A stretch of 64,000 nt of DNA from Desulfovibrio sp. (lineage in GTDB: Bacteria; Desulfobacterota; Desulfovibrionia; Desulfovibrionales; Desulfovibrionaceae): contig JACQYS010000029.1 in assembly GCA_016208105.1 (NCBI GenBank), forward strand, positions 62,001-126,000, in the 5' to 3' direction. Position numbers and translations under genes: made by a program. Under the pieces are notes generated by a model. The model was not told the DNA's origin and searched no databases. It worked only from the letters and a program-made list of their open reading frames with translations. This document shows, one piece after another, positions 9,501-17,751 of this stretch. Positions within the stretch are counted from its first letter, which is position 1. Every line of letters begins with the position of its first letter.

Positions 9501-12500
9501 CGGCCTCTTGTTTGAGCTTCTCCAACTCCTGGGCCTTGGCCTTGCCCTGCTTGATGTCCTCGTCGGACACGGTGACGGGCACACTGACCGAGCCCGTGCC
9601 CAGAAGCGCGTTGTTGCCGTCGCGGACCTCCACCTTGGCCTCGATGGTTCCCTTGGACGACCGCTGCGCCCGAGTCTCCCGCGAGGCCGGATTGCCGGAC
9701 AGGGTGGAGCCCTCGTTGACCGTCCACTTGTAGCGGAGCGCCTGCCCCTGCGGCGGGGCGGGCGAGACGTCGGCGCGAAGGCCCACGTCCATGTGGGCGG
9801 CGATCTCCTTGTCCAGGGCGACGAGGCCCACGCCCGGCTTCCAGACCACTGGCCGCGTGGTCTCGCCGCCCCAGGTGTGGCCGAGGCTCACGGCCGTGAC
9901 CTGATAACTCTTGGGGGTTACGGTCAGCGAGGCCCTGGCCAGATCCTCGCCGCCCTTCTTGCCCTTGAGCATGGCGTTGACCGTGACCGGCTTGGCCTCC
10001 TTCACGGTGAACTTCCACTGCCGCTGGTTGGCCGTTGGGCCGGTTCCCGCGCCGCCCTGGGAGTCGTCCCACCAGTAGGCTGCGTCGGCGTCCAGGACTT
10101 TAGGGTTCTCCACGGCTGTAACCGTGACCTCTTGGCCGACCAAAGGCTCGGCCGGGGAGGCGGTCAGGGTTATGGACGTCCCCGCGACCTCCAGCTCGAT
10201 CTGGTTGGATTCGGCCACGGTCGTCAGCGCCGCGCCATCCTTCCTGAGCGCCACGGCCCAGACCTTGACCTTGCCGGGCCTTGTGAACGTGGCGGTGTTG
10301 GTAAGAAGGCCCTGCCCTTCGTTCCTGGCGAAGCGCGCCTCGGTGGAGGGCTCCCAGCGGATGACGAATGCGGATGCGTCGGCGGGCTTGCCTTCGCTCA
10401 TCAATTGGGCTTCGAAGCGCGCTTCGGCCCCGGCGGCAAGGGCGTTCCCGGCGGGAGCCGTCTTGCCCAGCTTGAGCGTGACTGCCTCCCCGGCAAGGCT
10501 TAAGTCCCCGTAGGCCGTCTGGCCTGCCGAATCGAACGCCTGCACCCTGGCGACCACATGCTTCTTTCCTTCGGGAATGGCGTATGTGGCCGAGTTCTCC
10601 CTGGAGGTTTCCGCTCCCTTGAAGACGTATGTGTAAGGAGGCTTGCCGCCCAAAGCCATCGCGACGACCGTGACGGGTTTTCCGGGCGCGGACTGTTTCC
10701 CGTCGATCCTGAGTTCGACCTTGAGCGCGGGTGGCGCGGATTGCTTGGGCGGCGCGATGTCCACCTTGCGGGAAGGACCGCCGCAGGTCTCCACGTAGAC
10801 CTGGACAGGCTTGGTCTTCCAGTCGAAGGGGGGGACTCCCCCCGCGTTCATCCAGAACTGGTCGGCCCTGGTCATGGCCGCCTCGTATCCCGCATCCGGA
10901 TCACCCCTGCCGGAGAGAATATCCCAAATGGCCTTGGCTTCCCGCGCCCTCTGGTCGAGGCGTCCCACGTACTCGTCTCTGGCGCGCTTGACCCTCTCGA
11001 AACAGGCCTTGTCGAAGACGTCTGGCACCGAGTCGGGAGTTTCGCCTTCCAGGTTGGTCACGGTGCTGGAGTGGTAGCCTTTGCGTTCATCTCCAGCGGG
11101 ATTGACCTTTGTGACCGGGCCCTGTCTTCGTTCAAATGCCTTCGAGGGGGCAGCCTGTTCCAGAGGTACCGGCTTCATTCCCTCATCGGAAGGCTCGAAT
11201 TGACTGGACGGCTTCCTCGGGGCAGCCGGTCCGGATGCCTTCGGCTGATTCTTGAGCACGTCGTCGTACGCCCTCCCGGCCTCGTCGCGCCATCTGGCGA
11301 GGTGCTCGGGCAGGCCGTCGAAGTTGGACCTGGCGTTGTTCCAATAATGCTTGAGCATGCCTTCGGCATATTGAAGCCGTTCCTCGTAGGCGCGCTTCTC
11401 CTTGGCCGCAAGCGAGGGAACGGCCAGTTTTTTCTTCATCTCGGCCCGAAGGCTCAGGGCCTCCCGCCACGACTCTACCCCGCTCTTGGAGGACAGCGAA
11501 TCCACCATGTCGCTTAAATCAATGGCCGGATCCTTTGCTTCTTTATCCTTGGGCCGCTGGGGGTCTTCTGGAACGAGTGGTTTCTGTCCCGAGTCCGCCC
11601 CGGTGGAAGGCTTTTGGACGTCCGCGCCCGGCTGGCCTGTCTTCGGGGGCTGCCCCTGGTCCCCCGGCTTGGTTGGTTGCGCGCCCGTTTGGCCTTGAGG
11701 CGTCACGGTAGAGGGCGGAACAACGGCCGGGGGCGGCGTCACAGGCGGGACCGGCGGGAAGACGGGACCGGGCGTCTTGTCCAGGGGAGTTTTGCCGTCC
11801 GCGCCGGGCTGATCCGGCCCTGACGTTTTATCGCCCTTGCCTTCCTTGCTGCCTTTGGCGTCTTTGTCGTCCTGAGCGTCCTTGTCCGTCTTGGGTTTCG
11901 GGGGGTCCTTCTTGTCATCGGGCGGGGCGGCCACCGTGAAGCGGGCCGAGGCCTGGGCCAGTTCCTTGCCGTCATCGCGCTTCATGCGCACCGAAACCTC
12001 CGCGCCGCCCTGTTCCGGAGCCCGGATCATCGCCTGGGAGCCGCGCCGGTCCACGATCTGGCAATTTTCGCACGACCATTCGTAGCCAAGCGGCCGTCGC
12101 GCCGACGTGGAGTCGGGCGAAGCTGAAGCCGTCACCGTGCCCCCTGCTTGGGGCGTACTCGGGTGCAACGTAAGCGAAACGGAGGGTTTTTCCGCGGGGC
12201 GCACCGTCACCTTGGTATGGACCGAGGCCTCCGCTGCCGGTTCGGCCTTGAGGCTGAAGGTTGCCTGCACCGTGGCCTGTCCCGGCTCGTCGGGGGTAAA
12301 GGAGGTCTTGAGCGATCGTTTATCGGAGAAGGCGGCACCATACTGGTCCGATGCCCACTCCACGATCACCTTGCCTTCATTGAACATGGTCCGCAGGGCT
12401 GGGTCGGTGATCCGGGCCTCGAACACGCCAGGTACACGCTCGATCATCTCTTTGCCAGGCGGAACAAGCATAACTCCCTTGGCCACCAGCTTCTTCAAGT

Positions 12501-15500
12501 CCACGGCCTTGGCGTAGAGGGCCTTCACCTTCTCCAGGGCGTCCTTGTACCATGCGTGGTAGGGGGAATCCTTCCCGGCCATGGGGGGCAAAAGGTCCGG
12601 GATGGGCGTGGCGGCAGAGTCCTTCGGGGTGTCCACCTTGGCGGAGTTGGCCGCATCCAGCGCCGCGCGGTTGCGGTAGGCGACCTCGGCCAGGATGCCA
12701 AGGGCCTTCAGGTCGGTCTCGTCCAGCACATCCGGGGCCGAGCCCTTTATCTTGCCCACGTCCTGCACGATGGCGTTGGTGGCGGCCATGAAGCCGCGCC
12801 GGGATTGCCGGGCCTTGGCCGCGTCCTGGAAGAAGTTCCCCGAGAACGGGAAGGCCAGGACTTTCGCCTCCTTGTAGCCCGTGCGTTCCACGATGTCGTT
12901 GAGGGTGTCGCTGGCCTCTTTGAGGATGGTCTCGTAAGCCTTGAGCGCCGCCTGGAGGTACCCGCCCTCGGCCAGGGCCTTGTCCCTTTTGGTGGAGGTG
13001 TCCCCGGAGATGGACGTTGCCCGGAGATCGCCAGCCTTGGCCGCACGTTGGGCGGCCTCCTGGGCCAGGTCCACGCCGAGCGGGGAGCCCCGCAGGCTCT
13101 CAAGCTCGCGCTGGATTTTCATGATCTGCTTGACCGCCTCGTCCGAGCCCGTGAGCGCCTTGTGCGCGTCCTCGGCCAGGGAGATGAGGTGGGGGACCAT
13201 CACGTTGGGGAAGATGTCGTCGGCGCGATCCTTGATCTTGTTCTGGTATATCGTGACCAGCTCGCACCACTGCTTGGGCAGCTTGGTGCAGACGCCTTCA
13301 ATGGCGAAAAGCAGCCTGAAGCCCGATTTGGCGGCCTCCAGCCACTGCTGGTCCGTGATCTGGCCCATGGCCTCGCCCACATTGATGCGCCCGATCTGCT
13401 GGATGAGCGCCTTCTTCAGGTCGTTTAGAACCGGGTCGTTCTCAACGTAGTGGCGGGCGTAGACCTCGGAGGCCTTCTCGGAGAGGTTGGCCGTGTAGAA
13501 GAGATCGGGTCTGTTGGTGTTGGCGAGCCTGACCGTCCGGTCTTCCTTGAGGAAGGCCGCGAGCCTGTCGCGGGGGACGGTCTCGCCGCCGGGAAGCTTT
13601 AAAGCCGTAAACCGCCCGTCCTCGAACACCCCGTGGGTTTCGAGGATGTCCACCAGTCCGTCCTTGTAATTGGAAAGCGTGACCGCGCGGGTGGCGTCGT
13701 AGGTCATCTCGGCCAGGTCCGCCGACAAGGCGGCGGGCCACAAAACTGTCAAGTACATGGACTCCTTGACGAACTGGTAGGCCAAGCCGGGAGAAATATA
13801 GCCGTCCTGCTTCATGCGCTCGAAACTCATGGCGCCGGGAAGGAAATCGGGCAGGGTGGAGGCGGCCGAGGAGAGGTCGTTGTACCAGCCGCCGTCCTTC
13901 CAGCGCTCGTTCATCTTGGAGAAGGCCACCGCTCCGCCGCTCATGGCCAGGGCCACGAGCACCTTCTTGCCCGCCGGGCTCTTGATCATGGCCACAACCA
14001 GGGCGTCGCCCTCCTTGGTGGCGGCCGCCTTGGACATCTCGTCCACCAGGGCCAGCTCGTTCTTGCGCGTTTGGCCGCCCGCGCCCGAAAGCATGGCCTT
14101 GCGGTCCGCCAGGGCCTTGGCGCGCTGCGCGGGAGTCATGGCGGGAAGCCGGGCCAGCATGGCCGCGAACTCGTCCTCCATTCCGGCCCATTGCCTGAGC
14201 ACCGCGAGCATGTCGTCGGCCTGCTTGCTGGCGGTGTAGAGCATCTTTTTGAGCTCGGGGTTGCCGTCGGCGTTTTTGATGAGCTCCTCGATCATTTCAT
14301 CAACATCCACCATGCCCTTGAACTCGGGCTTGCCGCCAAGGTCCTTGAGCATGGCGAAGCCGGTGGCCAGCTCGTCGATGGCTTCGCGCACCTGCGGGTT
14401 GGCGGCCAGGTTGCCGCCCGCCTGGCGGGCATTGAGGGACTGGAGGAAAAGCCGGTTGTTGGCCGCCTTGAACCCCTCCACGATGTTGTCCCGGCGAAGC
14501 TTGAGCAGGAAGGTAGCCTCGTCCGGGGTCATCTCAGGGGGAGGGAATCTGGAGAAGCGCGAGGCCATCTCCTCCAGCCTGCTCACGGAAGCGTCCGACG
14601 CCACGCCCCGGCTCTCGTTGAGCTTCTTGCGCGAGCGCAGCATGTACTTGACCTTCTCCGAGCCGGTCAGGTTGTCCCAGCCCTTGTGGGCGTCCACGAT
14701 CTGGCGCTCAACGCTTGCGGTCATGGTAAGGGGGCCGTACTTTCGGGCGGCATTGTCGATGAATGAGTCCAAGGCGGACTTCGTGGACTTGAGGCTTGAG
14801 AGGTGGTCAGCCAGGGAGACCCGCGTGAAAGTGAGCTTTCCGTCAGGTCCCTTGGCCAGAACCACGGCGCCCTTCTTCATGGTTTCGCCGCGTATGCCGC
14901 TCATGGCCGACTGGCCCACGAACTTTTCGGGATCGAGCAGGTCGAGGATTGCCTTGTCCTGCCGGGAAAACTTGCCCGGATCGTTCAAGGTGAAGCCCTT
15001 GACCTTCACCCCGCCAAGGCCCCTATTCCTCACTTGCTGGTTGAACCATGTCTTGGCCTCCTGCGCGCCTTCGCCGACGAAGGTGATGTCGTCGTCGGAG
15101 AGAAGCGGGCGATAACCCCCTCCCGCGTCCTTGCCCAGATGGCGAAGTCCCGACGAGCCCGTGCGCACGGCAGCTTCCAGGTTTGGAAATTTGGTTGCGG
15201 CCTCGCGCAGGATGTCGTCCACCTGGGCGAAGCGCCTGGCGTCGAGTTCCTCCAGGATGCTCGCGCGGAATTTGTCGCGGGCCTGCTGCGTGGCGGGGAC
15301 GCCGTTGAAGGTGTTGATGGAGTTGATCGAGCTGTCGAGCAGGCGCAGGAATTCCTCAGTGTCCTTGCCGCCTTCGATATTGATGAAAGGTAGCATCTCG
15401 TCGAAGTCGCGCTGCTGCCAGTTGTCGGCCGCTTTATGAATAAGGTTGGCGAGCGTGGTCTGATTGGAGGCCCATGCGCTTTGGAGGGCAGAGCAGGGAA

Positions 15501-15588
15501 AAAGCAGTGAAAGAAGCAGGACTGTGAGGAAGAAGAACGGCAAGCAATAGTGAAACGCTCCCACCGGCAGGCATGGATGCTTGATCAT
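6562..15588 (-). CDS. Giant secreted multidomain protein (3008 aa)
   Basis: Not assignable to a known family. Residues 1-40 are a signal peptide (hydrophobic FFFLTVLLLSLLF, ending AWA). Residues about 140-330 include GGG then SDDDITFVG, reminiscent of the G-G and D-x-D core of nucleotidyltransferase folds. Residues about 330-1080 are mostly alpha-helical. Ig/PKD-like beta modules lie at about 1125-1220. A Pro/Lys/Asp-rich linker covers about 1220-1360. More Ig-like modules run from 1615 to 2010, with motifs such as ALRYKWTVNEG. Next come helical/TPR-like repeats: two tandem copies of about 200 aa (2020-2430) and three of about 70 aa (2430-2640). A TPR pair lies near 2665-2735. Two beta-rich domains end the protein (about 2780-2890 and 2900-3008). 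No transmembrane anchor or sorting signal is evident. It lies 45 bp before the TPR gene. Likely a periplasmic or extracellular scaffold; the activity is inference. Confidence 0.8.
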   Translation of the reverse strand: MIKHPCLPVGAFHYCLPFFFLTVLLLSLLFPCSALQSAWASNQTTLANLIHKAADNWQQRDFDEMLPFINIEGGKDTEEFLRLLDSSINSINTFNGVPATQQARDKFRASILEELDARRFAQVDDILREAATKFPNLEAAVRTGSSGLRHLGKDAGGGYRPLLSDDDITFVGEGAQEAKTWFNQQVRNRGLGGVKVKGFTLNDPGKFSRQDKAILDLLDPEKFVGQSAMSGIRGETMKKGAVVLAKGPDGKLTFTRVSLADHLSSLKSTKSALDSFIDNAARKYGPLTMTASVERQIVDAHKGWDNLTGSEKVKYMLRSRKKLNESRGVASDASVSRLEEMASRFSRFPPPEMTPDEATFLLKLRRDNIVEGFKAANNRLFLQSLNARQAGGNLAANPQVREAIDELATGFAMLKDLGGKPEFKGMVDVDEMIEELIKNADGNPELKKMLYTASKQADDMLAVLRQWAGMEDEFAAMLARLPAMTPAQRAKALADRKAMLSGAGGQTRKNELALVDEMSKAAATKEGDALVVAMIKSPAGKKVLVALAMSGGAVAFSKMNERWKDGGWYNDLSSAASTLPDFLPGAMSFERMKQDGYISPGLAYQFVKESMYLTVLWPAALSADLAEMTYDATRAVTLSNYKDGLVDILETHGVFEDGRFTALKLPGGETVPRDRLAAFLKEDRTVRLANTNRPDLFYTANLSEKASEVYARHYVENDPVLNDLKKALIQQIGRINVGEAMGQITDQQWLEAAKSGFRLLFAIEGVCTKLPKQWCELVTIYQNKIKDRADDIFPNVMVPHLISLAEDAHKALTGSDEAVKQIMKIQRELESLRGSPLGVDLAQEAAQRAAKAGDLRATSISGDTSTKRDKALAEGGYLQAALKAYETILKEASDTLNDIVERTGYKEAKVLAFPFSGNFFQDAAKARQSRRGFMAATNAIVQDVGKIKGSAPDVLDETDLKALGILAEVAYRNRAALDAANSAKVDTPKDSAATPIPDLLPPMAGKDSPYHAWYKDALEKVKALYAKAVDLKKLVAKGVMLVPPGKEMIERVPGVFEARITDPALRTMFNEGKVIVEWASDQYGAAFSDKRSLKTSFTPDEPGQATVQATFSLKAEPAAEASVHTKVTVRPAEKPSVSLTLHPSTPQAGGTVTASASPDSTSARRPLGYEWSCENCQIVDRRGSQAMIRAPEQGGAEVSVRMKRDDGKELAQASARFTVAAPPDDKKDPPKPKTDKDAQDDKDAKGSKEGKGDKTSGPDQPGADGKTPLDKTPGPVFPPVPPVTPPPAVVPPSTVTPQGQTGAQPTKPGDQGQPPKTGQPGADVQKPSTGADSGQKPLVPEDPQRPKDKEAKDPAIDLSDMVDSLSSKSGVESWREALSLRAEMKKKLAVPSLAAKEKRAYEERLQYAEGMLKHYWNNARSNFDGLPEHLARWRDEAGRAYDDVLKNQPKASGPAAPRKPSSQFEPSDEGMKPVPLEQAAPSKAFERRQGPVTKVNPAGDERKGYHSSTVTNLEGETPDSVPDVFDKACFERVKRARDEYVGRLDQRAREAKAIWDILSGRGDPDAGYEAAMTRADQFWMNAGGVPPFDWKTKPVQVYVETCGGPSRKVDIAPPKQSAPPALKVELRIDGKQSAPGKPVTVVAMALGGKPPYTYVFKGAETSRENSATYAIPEGKKHVVARVQAFDSAGQTAYGDLSLAGEAVTLKLGKTAPAGNALAAGAEARFEAQLMSEGKPADASAFVIRWEPSTEARFARNEGQGLLTNTATFTRPGKVKVWAVALRKDGAALTTVAESNQIELEVAGTSITLTASPAEPLVGQEVTVTAVENPKVLDADAAYWWDDSQGGAGTGPTANQRQWKFTVKEAKPVTVNAMLKGKKGGEDLARASLTVTPKSYQVTAVSLGHTWGGETTRPVVWKPGVGLVALDKEIAAHMDVGLRADVSPAPPQGQALRYKWTVNEGSTLSGNPASRETRAQRSSKGTIEAKVEVRDGNNALLGTGSVSVPVTVSDEDIKQGKAKAQELEKLKQEAAAAWNAGDIDLACGKAKAAAQIDPKFPDVKTYCDGREHLLTLAKQGEDELGQDAPDRAQTKLDEAKRINAKAKVLAALEEKIKKAKETKSKAEDLLAQAARKWTEGDAEGAERLASEALALAPKMDRAKSEKQRYAEGLSKLKASLEQAKSLQSKGEIDPALTAVTNGKGVNAAYKPLLDLEKELMELKKKKQELAKLLVKSKKHWDDGEVDEACQTAQEAVKFDPASSEAKAASGLHCQGRDAIAQAVKQGEAELTADHVDKAQTQLEAGRKINAKAKSLAVLEEKIKQAKDKLGQVEKLLTRAAREWSDGEADKAAATVEEALKVDPKHDKAQEEKKSYSGRLDKLHFAVGEAKNALNAKDTAKGMAAVADGKAISSRYKPLLAVEAELEKLTRESAQNEAERKRRTDLIVSGAGECTKENWQACKEKLTSALNGSEKVFGPQDAEMVGKANALLAKAEQGLAAKKQTEAKDNAERSKRLELIASAAQLCNQQHWFACKSKLDEALLNADAVLGKSDPEVLNKAKALHAKAMQSLETGLKENTRKQRLDDIVAASADCGKENWESCRDRLGSALQGAEKDFGPQDAELLKKAKDLKAKAEQKVMEKNKTAQLAVDSGKPSGGKPPESAREDTKKQCDKLFEQAKSMGDRGESQAAVRAYKELLSICPDNCGAMNNIGVQMRKQGDAQAALSWYESARKCNPDKELYKNNVESAKAAIASEKASTASPAQTTAPTSSPPASSPASTQPSGGSARFDGTYAGRFTGEAQGNVNMVISGGVVSGTVGTTDFTLQLRGSVDASGKITAQVSGAYKFGNSSYPVNGTVSGSLEGAQAKGNWFAKGWVEQPGTWSATRQGGAASSVGGGGKLTSHNGIFKGECVVPQSGGTGVVPFTLSVNNGKCLFEATTNKGNFRSEGSVAESGEFSVTVKGKDRVDKDRTWSMTFRGVIRGSTASGSSDLVTHDSSRIENHCKFQLTRVQ
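7665..8300 (-). repeat. Three tandem ~70-residue C-W-C repeats inside the giant gene
   Basis: Three consecutive protein repeats begin near 8300, 8080 and 7870. Each has the pattern R-x-x-x-I followed by Cys, Trp and Cys (ECTKENWQACKEKL, LCNQQHWFACKSKL, DCGKENWESCRDRL) and then a D-x-E helix ending in AKA. The paired Cys could form disulfides in the periplasm. Confidence 0.8.
8310..9530 (-). repeat. Two tandem ~200-residue repeats inside the giant gene
   Basis: At protein level, two copies follow each other, with the boundary near 8920. Each contains a Trp-Asp/Gly-Asp TPR-like start (AAWNAGDIDLAC, KKHWDDGEVDEAC), then RINAKAK or KINAKAK, LEEKIK, a second TPR-like unit (KWTEGDAEGAE, EWSDGEADKAA) and YKPLL followed by a coiled-coil end. 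Copies are diverged but collinear over their whole length. Confidence 0.8.
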
Positions 15589-15701
15589 GAAGAACCCTTC
15601 GCTGCTTGTGTGTTCAAACGGAAAACAACTGCCACCCTCACCCCTTCATCTTCATCGGCTCCGCCGCGCGCCTGCGCGCGTCCAGGGTCTCCCTGCGGCT
15701 A

Positions 15702-16319
15702 TCAGCCCGCGTCCCGCAAGGGTTTGACCTTGGATTTGGACCGCGAAAGCCCCTTCTCCACCAGTGCCTCGGCCTTGGCGTAGTTGTCCGGGCGGCAATA
15801 GAGCCGGACGTGCTTGAACCATTTGTCGCGCAGACTGATGACCGCCGGTTCGGGCGAGAAACGCACACGGCGTAGCTCGGAAAATTCCAGGCGTGTATGC
15901 TCCTGAGCACGGGCGGTGAGACCAACTCCGACGGCAACGGGCTTTCCGGCAAGGATGCCAAGAAGGATGGCCAGACGGTTGCCTGCTTTGGCCTTGCGGC
16001 TTGCAACCAGGGCGTTGATCCCGTCTTCGTCGATAGCGAACGCTAGCTCCATGCGGTTTCTGAAGAAGATCAGCATGATCAGCACGAACAGCACTGTCAT
16101 CCCAGCGCAGATGAGTCCGAAGAGCTGGAGGACACCGAGGAATACCTTCATGTCGCGGGCGAAGAGCCCGATCAGGCAGGCTATCAGCGCCATGGCCGCG
16201 TAGGTCAAGAGCATCCAGCGCGCGAAGTCGGTGAGCATGAAGCGGTTGGTGAGCAATGGAACTGTGATGTCCCAAGCCAAGAGGGGCTCAACGGGCTTTG
16301 GTGCGGCGCGTTGTCTCAC
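15702..16319 (-). CDS. Two-helix membrane protein, possible PH-like domain
   Basis: 205 aa from a GTG at 16319, which has AGGAG eight bases upstream; a GTG at 16361 lacks one. Two strong transmembrane segments lie at about residues 30-55 and 60-85, joined by a short turn (FARDMK). A soluble C-terminal part follows, about residues 90-200, with strands such as MELAFAIDEDGINALV and ISLRDKWFKHVRLY and a final helix (KAEALVEKGL). This layout resembles membrane-anchored PH-like proteins (YcxB/DUF-type), but that is only a shape comparison. First gene of the island cluster, 113 bp before the giant gene. It may anchor or assist its export. Confidence 0.65.
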   Translation of the reverse strand: MRQRAAPKPVEPLLAWDITVPLLTNRFMLTDFARWMLLTYAAMALIACLIGLFARDMKVFLGVLQLFGLICAGMTVLFVLIMLIFFRNRMELAFAIDEDGINALVASRKAKAGNRLAILLGILAGKPVAVGVGLTARAQEHTRLEFSELRRVRFSPEPAVISLRDKWFKHVRLYCRPDNYAKAEALVEKGLSRSKSKVKPLRDAG

Positions 16320-16630
16320 GGAAGTAGCTCCTGACGGGCTTTTGGCCGGGACCTTGCGCACGACGAATGAATCGCCCAGCTAACTTTTAATGACAAATAT
16401 GGTCTTGGGATGTCAATGAGAGGACGGAACAGGCTCATTTAGGGCCTGAAGGGGGTTCTCTTGGCTTTTCGGCTGCTGACTCTCAAAAATGGAAAAATAT
16501 GGAGTAACGCAAGAGGTCGTCTTCCTGGGCGGTTCGCGACGATCCTATGAGGTCATGTTACGACCCGCAGTTCTGGGCAGCCGTTAAGAGGAGGCAAGCA
16601 TCGTCACCTGTAACAACCACAGGACCCACA
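16320..16630. promoter_or_regulatory. Divergent intergenic region of the island cargo
   Basis: It separates the minus-strand cluster from the plus-strand secreted protein, so promoters for both should lie here. AT-rich stretches occur at 16380-16410 and 16485-16505. I could not define a convincing -35/-10 pair. GAGGAGG at about 16590 lies too far from the ATG at 16631 to serve it. Confidence 0.4.
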
Positions 16631-17119
16631 ATGATTTCGAACAGGTCGGCCGGTTATTACGCATTGCTCGCTTACGCTGTATTCGTCCTGCTGCTGTGGG
16701 ATTCACCCAAAACCCTGGCCCAGGAGTGCACTCCACTGCCGGAGAGCGATCGTTACACCGTTCTGGCCTACCTCCAGGCGATGCACCAGGGGCAGTACTC
16801 GCGTACAGGCCCTTCCATCAAAGTGTTTGAGGTTGGAGGAGGCGACCCCGCAATGAACGGTTCATTCATTTATCTTCGCATCGACCACAATGACCGATCG
16901 TTCGTATGGAACACGGGGTTGAACGTACGCTCCGTCAAGAGGATGTCATTTGGTTCCGGAAACGCTATTTTGCTCCGCGTGGACGAGGATTTCATGAACA
17001 GCAATGCTGCTATCGTCCACCGCACGGCTACGTACCGGTTGTTATTTTATTTAGACGGCGGTGTGCTTCGGAACACCGTGACTCTAGATGGTGGTGTGCC
17101 TGGTATCAAAAAAGAATAA
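16631..17119 (+). CDS. Secreted protein of unknown function
   Basis: 162 aa from the ATG at 16631, chosen because it opens a good signal peptide (two basic-polar residues, then YYALLAYAVFVLLLW, ending TLAQ). The ATG at 16547 would add 28 unlikely residues. Neither start has a good ribosome site. The mature part has two Cys at most (ECTPLPESDRY) and a beta-rich C-terminal half (FIYLRIDHNDRSFVW, AILLRVDEDF, YRLLFYLDGG). No family recognised. It faces away from the giant-protein cluster and may be an accessory of it. Confidence 0.6.
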   Translation: MISNRSAGYYALLAYAVFVLLLWDSPKTLAQECTPLPESDRYTVLAYLQAMHQGQYSRTGPSIKVFEVGGGDPAMNGSFIYLRIDHNDRSFVWNTGLNVRSVKRMSFGSGNAILLRVDEDFMNSNAAIVHRTATYRLLFYLDGGVLRNTVTLDGGVPGIKKE

Positions 17120-17645
17120 GAAGCAAAGAGCGCTCCGTATTGGCAATAGCAATCTCAGTTAATCTCGTGTCTCAAGGTGCTACAGCTTCCTTTGGCATCC
17201 CAAGGTCCAAACCAAAAGCAAGAGTGCACAGGCCAGGAGGGCAGAGCTCTTCCGGCATAGTTGTGATCCCAAAAGCTGACGCGCATGGCTGGCCTCCCGC
17301 TCGTAGACCACATCAGGGTTGAAGATGGGAGACCTCTTTTGGCCATCTTCAGGCTAGCTTGAATAAACGAACATAGGAGGGTTAAAAAAGCGCGTTTACC
17401 CTCCTCAGTTGACCAGAAGGCCAACGTCGAGATCAGACGAGATTCTAGGGCTGGATGCGTTGATAAAAGTGGGATGCTCTGACTTAGGCGTAGGCGACTC
17501 CGCCTGCGGACGTTCCACTTGAGCCTCTACCGGGGTGGATGGAACCACTGAGCGGGGGGCAGGGGGTTACCCTCCCTTTTCTCGAAGGGGCTATGAAATT
17601 GGGGTGCTCTGTGCGATAATTGAGTAGATGCAGCTCCATCGTTTT
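17120..17645. other. Right end of the island without a convincing gene
   Basis: Minus-strand ORFs at 17155-17424 and 17527-17850 lack ribosome sites, and the second crosses the attachment repeat, so neither is accepted. The segment holds GC-rich, low-complexity runs (for example around 17550-17575) and leads into the right arm sites. Confidence 0.5.
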
Positions 17646-17667
17646 CCGGGTAATTTTCCGGATAACT
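17646..17667 (+). repeat. Candidate right integrase arm sites
   Basis: CCGGATAACT at 17658-17667 is identical to the left-end decamer and has the same orientation. A degenerate copy, CCGGGTAATT, lies at 17646-17655. The 12-bp phase equals that of the first two left sites. Confidence 0.6.
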
Positions 17668-17724
17668 ATTTATTTCTAAAAAATAATGTCTACTATAATA
17701 GTAAATTAGAATCCAGTTTGACGG

Positions 17725-17751
17725 CCACCCTCTCCGCCATCTACTCTTCCG
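17725..17751 (+). repeat. attR, distal copy of the 27-bp attachment repeat
   Basis: Perfect 27-base match to 1691-1717, including the last 15 bases of tRNA-Ser. It marks the right border of the island. The chromosomal sequence that originally followed the tRNA resumes at 17752. Confidence 0.9.

Larger units (their letters stand above)
1691..17751. mobile_element. Integrated genomic island in tRNA-Ser(CGA), integrase decayed
   Basis: A 27-bp perfect direct repeat occurs at 1691-1717, overlapping the 3' end of the tRNA, and at 17725-17751. The integrase remnant is adjacent to the tRNA, as is usual for P4-type islands. Candidate integrase arm-site repeats lie at both ends. Cargo: a small HTH/ERCC4-like protein, three small secreted proteins, a 3008-residue secreted protein, a membrane protein and a divergent secreted protein. 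Base composition is mosaic: the 5.1-6.6 kb part is visibly AT-richer than the giant gene. With the integrase broken, autonomous excision is unlikely. Confidence 0.9.

Noticed and set aside
9367-13428. Long plus-strand open frames opposite the giant gene
   Set aside because: Their translations are His/Gly/Leu-rich shadows of the giant gene's third-position G/C bias. The minus frame has a signal peptide and repeat domains.
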